Below, piece by piece: positions 16,148-22,737 of a stretch of 22,737 nt of DNA (within the stretch, counting starts at the first letter, position 1; every line of letters starts with the position of its first letter). Source of the DNA: CAVZLD01 sp964522605 (GTDB lineage: Bacteria; Planctomycetota; Planctomycetia; Pirellulales; Pirellulaceae); NCBI GenBank assembly GCA_964522605.1, contig CAZFWV010000082.1, positions 1 to 22,737 of the forward strand, given 5' to 3'. Position numbers and translations under genes: made by a program. Under the pieces are notes generated by a model that was given only the letters and a program-made list of their open reading frames with translations, was not told the origin of the DNA and did no database searches.

Positions 16148-18127
16148 CTAGGTTGCTCGCTCGAAGGTCAGCCCGGGATCGGTCGAGGGCCCGCCCAGAA
16201 TCTGGAATTGAAACTTGTTTTGATCGGGCGGGGTGACTTGGGCCAGCATCTGACCACCGGAGTCGAGTTCTAACGCCAGGACATCGCCGTCGACGGCATA
16301 GACGCCTTTCACTGTCTGGGGCTTGCCGCCCTCCGTATACGTCCAAGTAAAGCTGCCGCTGTCGTCGAGTTTCAATTGGAAAGACTTATCTGCGCCGGCG
16401 GAGGCGGACCATTGGCCAACCAGATCGGCGGGGGCAACCGCCGGGCCTTGCTCATCACCGGAAGCAGGCGGCGCCTGGGCAACCGAATCGGGCAAGTCTT
16501 CCGGGCCCGCAATCATCGCCAGCAACTCCTTCGCAACCTGGTCTTGAGGCATCAGCTTTACGACTTGCTTCAGCTGTCGCGTAGCCGCTTCATTGTGACC
16601 GGCGGTCATGTAGTGGTATGCCAGCACGAAATGAGCATCCGCAGCGGTTGGATTCTGCTTCTGATAATTCTCCAGAGCACGCAACTGCTTGGTGTAGACA
16701 TCGACACTCGGATACAGACTGCTGAGCGTTGTCCAATCCCAACCTGGTCCGACCGCCAGGACGCTATTGAGCGTGGCCGCCGCCTCTTGATATTTGCCCT
16801 GGGCAAACAGAATTAAGGCGCGGAATTCATGCACGATCGGATCGTTCGGAAGAGATGCAAGCGACTTATTCGTCCACTCCATCGCCAAGTCATAGTCGCC
16901 ATCATAGAAGGCCTGTCGAGCTTGATCGAACTCCGCAATTCCCGGCTGCGCTTCTTCCGCGGTTGGCGCCGGTGAATCGACTGCGACGGCTCCGCCGCTG
17001 TCCACAGGAGCAGCCTGAACGTAAATCGGTTGGGAATAATCAAGAACAACGTCGCCACCCACCGGATAGGTCGTGGTGTAATACGGGTTCGTGTATCCCC
17101 AGTATCCGAAGGCGTAGGCCGCTCGATTGATTCCCCACATCGTGGTCCCAAACACCATCAAGGCCGTGTGTTCGTCCCACATGTGGTGCCACCAGCCTCC
17201 CCAGTTTCCGTGCCAACAGCCATGGTGCCAATGATCGTGGTGGTCGTAGTGATCGCCGTACCAGTCCTGCCAGTCCTCGCGCACGTTGTCACGGATGTCG
17301 CCGCGTCGGTCCTGCCAGTCCTGACGAAAGTCATCGCGGGAATCCAGGCGATCCTGCAATGACTGACGTCGATCTTCCAAGGTCGAGGGGCGATTGTTGA
17401 TGCGATCGGCAAGCTGGTCACCGCGGTTTCCATCCTGACCGGGCCGATTGCCTAACCCGGGAAGCAAAGTTCCTGCGCCGGCCCCGGGACGAATGTCGCC
17501 TCCCGGACGTTGACCAATCCCAGGTCGTTCGCCGATTCCCGGCCGCGTTTCGGGACGCGTTCCCGGTCGAGTCTCGGGACGGGTGTCAGGAAGAGTCCCA
17601 GGTCGTGTTCCCGGGCGCGTACCAGGAAGAGTTCCCGGTCGTGTTTCCGGCCGCGTGCCCGGCGTCAATCCGGGGCGTGTGGAGGGTCGGGTGCCGGGCG
17701 TGAGTTCGGGACGCGTCGACGGTCGTGTGCCGGGAGTAACTCCGGGGCGCGTCGAGGGTCGCGTGCTAGGAAGAGTGCCGGGGCGCGTCGAAGGACGTGT
17801 GCTGGGAGTTCCTCCCGGGCGCGTCGAGGGGCGCGGCATATTGACCGAGCCAGGGCGTGATCCGGTCGAGGGCCGCATACTGGGCGAGGGCCGCGAGATG
17901 GAGGGCGAGGGTCTTGCGGATGGACTTGGTCGACTGAACGAGGGGGATCGTCCGGCGGACATCGACGGACGCGACATGCCGCCTCCGGCGCGACCACCGC
18001 CACCCGCTCGCATTCCGCCCCCACCGCGCCCCCCCATTCCCCCGCGGCCCCAGGCCATCGGGGTCGGGCCGGCCACAAAGAGCCCGATCAAAATCCAACT
18101 CAAGATTCTTCGTCTACGATTTGCCAT
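16148..18127 (-). CDS. Exported Arg-Pro-repeat / His-Trp-rich / TPR protein
   Basis: A 659-residue exported protein of unknown function. A signal peptide at 1-27 is followed by Gly-rich and Ser-Pro-rich stretches (28-100), then eight 12-residue repeats of the type STRPGTLPSTRP (101-196). A charged segment (250-285, DRRQSLQDR-like) leads to a His/Trp/Asp-rich patch at 289-320 with many aromatic and metal-liganding residues. A Tyr/Gly-rich part with a possible hydrophobic hairpin (321-352) comes next, then tetratricopeptide-like helices at about 399-540. A C-terminal small beta domain at 568-646 (VGQWSASAG, GSFTWTYTEGG, YAVDGDVLAL) looks like a lipocalin-type stress domain. Start support is GAGGA 8 bp before the ATG. 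It is 85 bp downstream of the SnoaL-like gene and 3 bp upstream of the App1 gene. I infer a wall- or matrix-bound scaffold. Confidence 0.85.
   Translation of the reverse strand: MANRRRRILSWILIGLFVAGPTPMAWGRGGMGGRGGGGMRAGGGGRAGGGMSRPSMSAGRSPSFSRPSPSARPSPSISRPSPSMRPSTGSRPGSVNMPRPSTRPGGTPSTRPSTRPGTLPSTRPSTRPGVTPGTRPSTRPELTPGTRPSTRPGLTPGTRPETRPGTLPGTRPGTRPGTLPDTRPETRPGTRPETRPGIGERPGIGQRPGGDIRPGAGAGTLLPGLGNRPGQDGNRGDQLADRINNRPSTLEDRRQSLQDRLDSRDDFRQDWQDRRGDIRDNVREDWQDWYGDHYDHHDHWHHGCWHGNWGGWWHHMWDEHTALMVFGTTMWGINRAAYAFGYWGYTNPYYTTTYPVGGDVVLDYSQPIYVQAAPVDSGGAVAVDSPAPTAEEAQPGIAEFDQARQAFYDGDYDLAMEWTNKSLASLPNDPIVHEFRALILFAQGKYQEAAATLNSVLAVGPGWDWTTLSSLYPSVDVYTKQLRALENYQKQNPTAADAHFVLAYHYMTAGHNEAATRQLKQVVKLMPQDQVAKELLAMIAGPEDLPDSVAQAPPASGDEQGPAVAPADLVGQWSASAGADKSFQLKLDDSGSFTWTYTEGGKPQTVKGVYAVDGDVLALELDSGGQMLAQVTPPDQNKFQFQILGGPSTDPGLTFERAT
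17540..17827 (-). repeat. Eight in-frame 36-bp coding repeats
   Basis: This 288-bp stretch encodes eight consecutive 12-residue Arg/Pro/Thr units in the TPR protein, with the fifth to ninth residues varying (GGTPS, GTLPS, GVTPG, ELTPG, GLTPG, GTLPG, GTLPD, GTRPE). The bases vary at third positions more than at codon-fixing positions, consistent with selection on the peptide. The repeat leaves long open frames on the other strand that translate as GRVPG runs; these are shadows. Confidence 0.85.
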
Positions 18128-18212
18128 GATCGATGTCCTCGCTGTCCATCTGTATTTCGGTTGGTGTTCGAATCGCGCCGCATCATTCCGTATCTCGAGT
18201 TCCTTCCGAGGT

Positions 18213-19151
18213 CTACGGAGCCTCCAACGTGTCCGCTGGCATCGGCGGCTTGCGAACCATGGTCACTTCCAAATCCGGTAACGCTTCATTGCCAAACAAT
18301 CGATCCTTGGAGACCCAAAGAACGCGATCGGGTGCCACCGGAGTGAGCACACGGGTACCGGAAGCGGATGTTCCGTCCCGCAGAACTCCCGATGACTTGC
18401 AGATCCATTGACCTTCTACCTGGGTCCAAGTGCCTTCGGCAAACCCACCATCTGAGTCGAATACCCAGCAGCGTAACTGCTGCGTCTGTGGATCCCAACC
18501 GACTCGTTGCGTTCCCTGAAGCAGAATCACATTTTCGCGCACCACCTGAAATTCCTGGACCAGGAAATTCTTGTTGTCCGTGAACTTCCACGAAACCTCG
18601 ATCACTTCGTCCCGACCTTCGTCGACCCAGTCGCCGACTAACCACTCCAACGGCTTCAGGTATTCATAGTTGTTCAGGGTTTCCTCACGATCGATCCGCG
18701 TCGATTGGATCAACCATTTCCCGTCTTTCTTGACATGGACGACCGTATAGCGATTCTCCGAACTCGCCGTTTCCCCGTCCGGAAAATAGGTGGACCGACC
18801 TTGCTCGACGGCCACATCCGACGCCAGGAAGCGGATCTCATCTACACTCACGCTGACCGCGGCTTGGGGATTCGCCTCAATGGCTTCCATGAAGGCCGTT
18901 CGAAGTTCATCGTGGCCACGAAACTCCGTCCCATCTTTGCCAACATAACGAGCATCATCGGCGAAGAGCGAAAGCAGATCATCAGCCTTGTGCGCGTTGT
19001 AGTTTTCGACAAACGCCACAATCGCTTGCCGAATCTGTTGTTCATCGGGCGAGATCTCGGGTTCCGGCTGGGTCTGCGCCGTCGACGTTGCAGTCAGCCA
19101 AAGGATACCCGACAAGACGAATGCGATTGGAAGGGGGAATCGGAACAGCAT
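18213..19151 (-). CDS. Exported SnoaL/NTF2-like protein with DUF1579-like C-terminal domain
   Basis: A 312-residue exported protein. The signal peptide is 1-25 (LPIAFVLSGILWLTATSTAQ). Residues 35-155 form a SnoaL/NTF2-like cone fold, recognisable by IRQAIVAFVENYNAHKADDL, FADDARYVGKDG, FRGHDEL and a YTVVHVKKDGKWLI strand. Residues 165-305 resemble the DUF1579 lipocalin-like domain (LEWLVGDWVDEG, VGWDPQTQQLRCWVFDSDGG). This pairing is common in planctomycetes and no reaction is established for it. I set the start at the ATG at 19151, with GTGGAG 7 bp upstream and a proper signal peptide. The reading frame stays open to 19436, but that extension is translated spacer and palindromic repeat (it contains RSRIRENSE). 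It is probably the first gene of an operon with the TPR and App1 genes. Confidence 0.88.
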   Translation of the reverse strand: MLFRFPLPIAFVLSGILWLTATSTAQTQPEPEISPDEQQIRQAIVAFVENYNAHKADDLLSLFADDARYVGKDGTEFRGHDELRTAFMEAIEANPQAAVSVSVDEIRFLASDVAVEQGRSTYFPDGETASSENRYTVVHVKKDGKWLIQSTRIDREETLNNYEYLKPLEWLVGDWVDEGRDEVIEVSWKFTDNKNFLVQEFQVVRENVILLQGTQRVGWDPQTQQLRCWVFDSDGGFAEGTWTQVEGQWICKSSGVLRDGTSASGTRVLTPVAPDRVLWVSKDRLFGNEALPDLEVTMVRKPPMPADTLEAP

Positions 19152-19279
19152 CTGCGATCTCCACGAAGGATGATGGAAATTTGCCAAGGATCCAGATCTC
19201 GACCAGTGCAGGGCAACGAAGAAAAACCGGGCTTGGCGACGGAAATCGCCATCCAAACCGGAGTAACCCCCAATTATAG

Positions 19280-19421
19280 GCGATGTTGTGAACTGAGAAG
19301 GTGCGCGCTGCGAGAGCACGTAGCTGAATTCGTGAGAATTCGGGGGCTTTGCGATTGGATTCTCCCGACGAGTCCCCTCCGAATTCTCACGAATTCGGCT
19401 ACGCGAAACTTGATACATCGC
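19280..19421. mobile_element. MITE-like palindromic element, copy 2
   Basis: The 24-bp arms at 19320-19343 (GTAGCTGAATTCG...) and 19379-19402 (...CGAATTCGGCTAC) match copy 1 with one mismatch, and the loop shares a GGGGCT-n-TG-n-GA pattern with copy 1. Outside the arms one flank is long (about 19292-19319, ending GCACGTAGC) and one short (GCGAAACTTGA at 19403-19413). Copy 1 has the short flank on its left and the long one on its right, so copy 2 appears inverted. GCGATGT (19280-19286) and ACATCGC (19415-19421) form a further outer inverted pair. The exact ends and a target duplication are not clear here. It sits in the 309-bp gap between the GntP stop and the SnoaL start. Confidence 0.75.
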
Positions 19422-19460
19422 GGAGACGACGGACATCGTCTAGGGGCTTCGCTGCACGTC

Positions 19461-20864
19461 TTACATCCCCAGCAGGGCCAGCGGGCGCGGACAGAGCCAG
19501 GCATAGAGCAAAGTGACCGCGAGGCCTGTGGAACCGAGAATGGCCAGCATCACGGTCCAGCTCTTGAGTGCCTCGACCTCGGTGATCCCACTCATGCGAG
19601 AAAAGATCCAAAAGCCGCTGTCGTTCATCCACGATCCGACAAGGGAACCGGATCCAATTGCCGTGCAGAGATAGACCGGGTCAAACCCGAGGGCTGTGGC
19701 CGATACGCCCATCGAAGCGACCATCGTTGCGGTCGTAATCATGGCGACTGTGCTGGAGCCTTGGGCGATCTTGAGTACCAAGGCGATGGCAAATCCCAGC
19801 AATAAGACTTGAAAGCCGGCCAATCTTCCCTGGTCCGACACATACGCGGTGATTGCGTCACCAACTTGAGCGGCCCGCAGCATGGCACCGAATGCACCTC
19901 CGGCCGCCGTGATCAGGATGATGACACCGCCACTGAGCAGCGCCTTTTCGACTCGTCCGGTCAACTGGCTCAAGCTCAGCCCGCGCTGGATGGTCAGCAG
20001 GAGCATCGCGACGAGGGCCGCGACCAACAGGGCGAAATTCGCATCGCCAAGCATCCCAAAGAGTTCAGCCGGAAATTGCAGGCCGAGCCGATCGAGTTGT
20101 TCCGGCGGAATCGCCTCCAACACGGTTCTTCCGGAGATCAGCAAGACGGGTAGGGCTACGGGCAGAATGGAAACGAACAGTCCCGGCAACTGAGATTCAT
20201 CCAAGGGATCCGGCGGGGGCTCGGTTCCGATCGGACGGGCCGGAATCGGCATCAGTCGATTCGCGACGTTGGCGAAGATCAGCCCGACGATGGCGGCGGG
20301 GAACGCAACGGTTGCGCCAACCAGGATCAGCAGTCCAATATCCACGTCCAAATAGGCTGCCATCGTTAGTGGGCCCGGCGTGGGTGGAACTAACGTATGC
20401 GTCAGCGCACCTCCGGCGGAGATCGCGAGGACGTATTTCAGAAAGTCACGCCCCGTCCGTTCGTACAACGAGCGTGCGAGGGGGACAAGCAGATAGAACA
20501 CCGTATCAAAGAACACGGGAATTCCGAGGACATACCCGCTGCCGAGCAAGGCGACTCCCGCACGCTGCTGCCCGAATGCGTTGAGGAAGGAGCGAACGAT
20601 CCGATCCGCTGCACCACTTTCCATCATGCATTGTCCAATGATGGCGGCGAGTGCAATCACGACTCCGATCTTCCCGGCGGCGACACCGAACTCATTCGCG
20701 ACGCGGGCGACTCGTTCGTTCCAAGGTCCCCCGGCGAGTGTGCTGACGAGCATCGCGGCCACGATCAGCGCTAGAAACGCGTGTGCCCGAAGCACGACAA
20801 TCAAGAACAGAATCGCAGCGATGCCAATCGCCAGGATGAGCAGTGGGCTTAACAGCGGTTCCAT
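19461..20864 (-). CDS. GntP-family gluconate/sugar-acid:H+ symporter
   Basis: A 467-residue inner-membrane permease with about twelve hydrophobic segments along its length, close to the usual family size of about 440-450. Family blocks are THTLVPPTPGPLTMAAY at 155-171 and, near the C-terminus, GSGSLVGSWMNDSGFWIFSR. GntP permeases take up gluconate and related hydroxy acids such as glycerate by proton symport; the substrate cannot be fixed from sequence. I start it at the ATG at 20864, with ACAGGA 9 bp upstream. The open frame extends to 20990, but the extra 42 residues are Cys/Arg-rich, unlike a transporter N-terminus, and lie inside the upstream hydrolase gene. The chosen start overlaps the hydrolase stop by 16 bp, which suggests translational coupling. 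Confidence 0.92.
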   Translation of the reverse strand: MEPLLSPLLILAIGIAAILFLIVVLRAHAFLALIVAAMLVSTLAGGPWNERVARVANEFGVAAGKIGVVIALAAIIGQCMMESGAADRIVRSFLNAFGQQRAGVALLGSGYVLGIPVFFDTVFYLLVPLARSLYERTGRDFLKYVLAISAGGALTHTLVPPTPGPLTMAAYLDVDIGLLILVGATVAFPAAIVGLIFANVANRLMPIPARPIGTEPPPDPLDESQLPGLFVSILPVALPVLLISGRTVLEAIPPEQLDRLGLQFPAELFGMLGDANFALLVAALVAMLLLTIQRGLSLSQLTGRVEKALLSGGVIILITAAGGAFGAMLRAAQVGDAITAYVSDQGRLAGFQVLLLGFAIALVLKIAQGSSTVAMITTATMVASMGVSATALGFDPVYLCTAIGSGSLVGSWMNDSGFWIFSRMSGITEVEALKSWTVMLAILGSTGLAVTLLYAWLCPRPLALLGM

Positions 20865-21979
20865 GGATTCACATCCTGTGTCCTGGTCGATAGAGGATAT
20901 TGGTGCGAGGGTCCCACGGTCGCGCCAGCACGCGGACCGGCCGCATTGGCGCCTCGTGTGGAGCGGACCCGGGCAGCGTCGGCATTCCAACGACAGAATG
21001 CGATACAGAGTGGCAGAAGAGTCGCGATCAAGACTTCTGCAGATGGTTCTGGGACAATCGCCGCGGCGGCGTGTCCGAGATGGCGATGGGCTGCCGCGGA
21101 AATGTGTAATGCATCGGCGAACAAGGAGACGGCTGGATCCGCTCCAGGCGACCCAGCCACCCCTTCAAAGATCGGTACGTCTAAATTCGTGATTCCGTAG
21201 ACGGCTCCCGCATGGTCGCGGGCATCGGCGACGACTCGATAAGCTAAATCGAAGACGTCGAGACGATACACTTGAATCGATCGCTCGGCTTCCAGACGAT
21301 CCAGACTTGATGCGAGTGAAGCGTTGTATGCTTGGGTCATTTGCGAGGCAAGCTCGACGTTTTCAGGCTCGCTTTTCGCCTCGGGAGTCAGGCCCAGATC
21401 GGCCATGTTCGCGACCAACAGGTGTTCCGCACCGCCATCGGCCAGAGTCTGCAGAGCGGAGTAAACTCCGTCGACTGCCCGCGAAACAACCTGCAGTCGC
21501 TGCTCCCCGCTCAAATCCAAGAATGGATCGGCTGCCATGCGAACATCGTTATATCCGCCCGAGACGACGTACAACGAATCAGGCGGCAAAGTGCCAATCG
21601 CGTTAGCAAAATAGTCGACTTGAGACGCGATGCTGGGAATCGTGCCCCAGCCAGGGATCTCCAGATCATCTGCATTCCGTGCTCCGCCCACGGCAAAGTT
21701 GTTTCCAGAGAGGACTGTCGGATCGGGACCATTCGGGATCAACGACAGGCCCAATGCGTCCGATAGGTGTTCCACCCAAAGAAGACCATCCGAAAAACGT
21801 CCCTCTGCGTACGGCGGGTGAGGTGGCAGCAGGCCCCCGGTTGCCGAGAAGACGTTGCCGGAATCGCTGAGACTGTCGCCGAACACGAAAATATGCGCGA
21901 ACGTTGTTTCGGCAGCTCGAACCGAGCTGATGCAGAAGAGCGTATTCAGCAATAGAGCCATTGCGGCAAGACGCTTCAT
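20849..21979 (-). CDS. Exported SGNH/GDSL hydrolase with PEP-CTERM-type signal (COG3240-like)
   Basis: A 376-residue secreted esterase/lipase-like enzyme. The signal peptide is 1-22 (MALLLNTLFCISSVRA). SGNH blocks are FGDSLSDSGN with nucleophile Ser 36, NFAVGGARN near 94-102, SGGYND with Asn 144, and FADALHIS with the Asp 289-His 292 pair. Members cleave acyl esters of lipids or polysaccharides. Near the C-terminus VPEPS (309-313), a hydrophobic run LIATLLPLCIAFC and basic residues (Arg 338, Arg 342) match the PEP-CTERM sorting signal processed by exosortases. Unusually, about 34 further residues follow the basic patch, running into the GntP gene. I choose ATG 21979 because AAGAGG lies 6 bp upstream and a signal peptide follows; the open frame reaches 22036. 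It lies 82 bp downstream of the GNAT gene. Confidence 0.9.
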   Translation of the reverse strand: MKRLAAMALLLNTLFCISSVRAAETTFAHIFVFGDSLSDSGNVFSATGGLLPPHPPYAEGRFSDGLLWVEHLSDALGLSLIPNGPDPTVLSGNNFAVGGARNADDLEIPGWGTIPSIASQVDYFANAIGTLPPDSLYVVSGGYNDVRMAADPFLDLSGEQRLQVVSRAVDGVYSALQTLADGGAEHLLVANMADLGLTPEAKSEPENVELASQMTQAYNASLASSLDRLEAERSIQVYRLDVFDLAYRVVADARDHAGAVYGITNLDVPIFEGVAGSPGADPAVSLFADALHISAAAHRHLGHAAAAIVPEPSAEVLIATLLPLCIAFCRWNADAARVRSTRGANAAGPRAGATVGPSHQYPLSTRTQDVNPWNRC

Positions 21980-22061
21980 CGCGAACCTCTTGAGATCGAC
22001 AGCCGCCATTATAAAGGCGAGGCTCGTCGCGCACATCCTGGTGTGTGTTGGGGTGAGATCA

Positions 22062-22463
22062 TCAAGTTGGTGGCAGGATCCAGCACGATTCGTGTCGTAT
22101 CAGACCGATGTGCGGATAATACTCACGGGCCTGGGGAGCGGCGAGCAGAATCAGCATCGTTCCAATTCCGGCCTCCGCGTGCGTTCGTCGCAACAGTTCA
22201 CGGCCAATTCCCTGACGCTGAAAAGCGGTATCGACTGCCAGGTCACTCAAGTACGTGCAGTAGCTGTAGTCCGTCAGTGCACGAGATACTCCCACCAAGA
22301 TGCTGTCATGGCGAGCAGTCACGATCAGATCCGCCTGGCGCAGCATGCCCTCGATCGTCGCCGGCTGATCGACAGGACGTCGTTCGGCGAGTGTCGAGCG
22401 CCGAAGCACGTCGATAAACTCTTCGCAACTTAGTTTCGGTTCGATCGCATAAGTGATATTCAT
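22062..22463 (-). CDS. GNAT-family N-acetyltransferase
   Basis: A small, 133-residue cytosolic protein with the GNAT fold. The acetyl-CoA pyrophosphate-binding loop is QRQGIG at 82-87, following the YLSDLAVDTAF strand (beta-4), and the closing REYYPHIGL block at 113-121 matches the usual Y-Y-x-x-x-G motif. GNAT enzymes move acetyl from acetyl-CoA to an amine, but the acceptor cannot be told from sequence. The ATG at 22463 is preferred to an in-frame TTG at 22478; neither has a clear Shine-Dalgarno. It is the first gene of a minus-strand run with the GDSL hydrolase and GntP genes, although the 82-bp gap leaves room for a separate promoter. Confidence 0.88.
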   Translation of the reverse strand: MNITYAIEPKLSCEEFIDVLRRSTLAERRPVDQPATIEGMLRQADLIVTARHDSILVGVSRALTDYSYCTYLSDLAVDTAFQRQGIGRELLRRTHAEAGIGTMLILLAAPQAREYYPHIGLIRHESCWILPPT

Positions 22464-22737
22464 GGTTTGGGTCACCAAGATTGATGGAAAGTGTTCGGCG
22501 GTTCCGCCAGCAACATTCGGCAGGCGGAGCGCGGCCTTCAGCGGGAACCAATTGGCGTATCAGCTCGGTGCGGGTCTCCTGATCCCGCTGAATGGAATGC
22601 CAAAGAGTGCGGGGTCGGAGACTACTGCGGTAAACACCTTTCCGATTTCTAGAACGCCTTTCAAATCGTGTTGTTCTCGTGGGGTGGCTGGTGGCAGAGC
22701 GCAGCGATGCCCCAGATTGCCGGTCTGCCGGGGCATC
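22464..22737. other. Window-end spacer with a terminal hairpin
   Basis: The 274 bp upstream of the GNAT gene holds no convincing gene. It presumably carries the promoter of the minus-strand run. The last 32 bases form an inverted repeat: GATGCCCC at 22706-22713 and GGGGCATC at 22730-22737, 16-base loop, with AGA/TCT pairing possible inside. The window ends exactly at the right arm, so what lies beyond cannot be judged. Confidence 0.45.

Noticed and set aside
17540..17827. A possible CRISPR-like array of 36-bp units
   Set aside because: The units are contiguous with no unique spacers, stay in frame, and encode a 12-residue repeat.
17583..18281. A 232-codon plus-strand open frame rich in GRVPG repeats
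   Set aside because: It is the reverse strand of the Arg-Pro coding repeats. The minus-strand frame has a signal peptide, a Shine-Dalgarno and TPR domains.
19152..19436. Upstream extension of the SnoaL-like gene
   Set aside because: The extension translates the MITE-like palindrome (RIRENS) and lacks a signal peptide at its own start; ATG 19151 has a good ribosome site and signal peptide.
18705..19805. A 366-codon plus-strand open frame
   Set aside because: It runs antisense through parts of two recognised genes and through the palindromic element, and gives no recognisable protein.
20865..20990. Upstream extension of the GntP gene
   Set aside because: Cys/Arg-rich residues inside the hydrolase coding region; ATG 20864 begins a typical transporter N-terminus.

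Overview
The window looks like a chromosomal piece of a planctomycete (Planctomycetota, probably a Pirellulales/Planctomycetales-type genome). The basis is the gene repertoire and the spacers. There is a LamG plus hydrazine-synthase-alpha-like dihaem secreted protein, a GDSL hydrolase with a PEP-CTERM-type tail, very large envelope proteins, loosely packed genes on both strands, and several families of short palindromic repeats in the gaps. This assignment is inference from content; no rRNA or tRNA gene is present to confirm it.

Layout. 1-561 has no convincing gene and holds two small hairpins. 562-2244 (+) is a fused aminoglycoside-phosphotransferase-like / P-loop kinase protein. 2423-6298 (-) is a giant membrane-anchored coiled-coil protein with a TPM-like N-terminus. 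6299-6805 is a repeat island. 6806-7747 (-) is a CobW/COG0523 GTPase and 7941-9221 (-) a UGT-type glycosyltransferase, separated by a palindromic element that runs into the glycosyltransferase 3' end. 9428-13282 (+) is the LamG/HzsA-like dihaem protein, transcribed divergently from the glycosyltransferase and overlapping by 26 bp, tail to tail, with a GH10 xylanase-like gene (13257-14618, -). After a 404-bp repeat-bearing gap come three minus-strand genes read in the order SnoaL/DUF1579-like protein (18213-19151), Arg-Pro-repeat/TPR protein (16148-18127), App1-type phosphatase (15023-16144). The last two are 3 bp apart, so this looks like an envelope operon. A second repeat island follows. Then, again on the minus strand, come GNAT acetyltransferase (22062-22463), GDSL hydrolase (20849-21979) and GntP permease (19461-20864); the hydrolase and permease genes overlap by 16 bp.

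How the genes fit together. Six of the eleven proteins have N-terminal export signals or anchors (TPM-like protein, HzsA-like protein, xylanase, App1 protein, TPR protein, SnoaL protein), and so does the GDSL hydrolase, so most of the window serves the cell envelope, polymer or lipid breakdown and sugar-acid uptake. No single pathway links them all.

The strongest unexpected signal is in the spacers. At 6585-6786 a 123-bp palindromic element flanked by an 8-9 bp direct duplication sits inside a second palindrome. Removing the insert and one copy of the duplication restores a perfect 22-bp-arm inverted repeat. A second copy of the inserted element lies at 19280-19421, apparently in the opposite orientation. 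This is direct sequence evidence that one of these planctomycete-type palindromes moves like a MITE.
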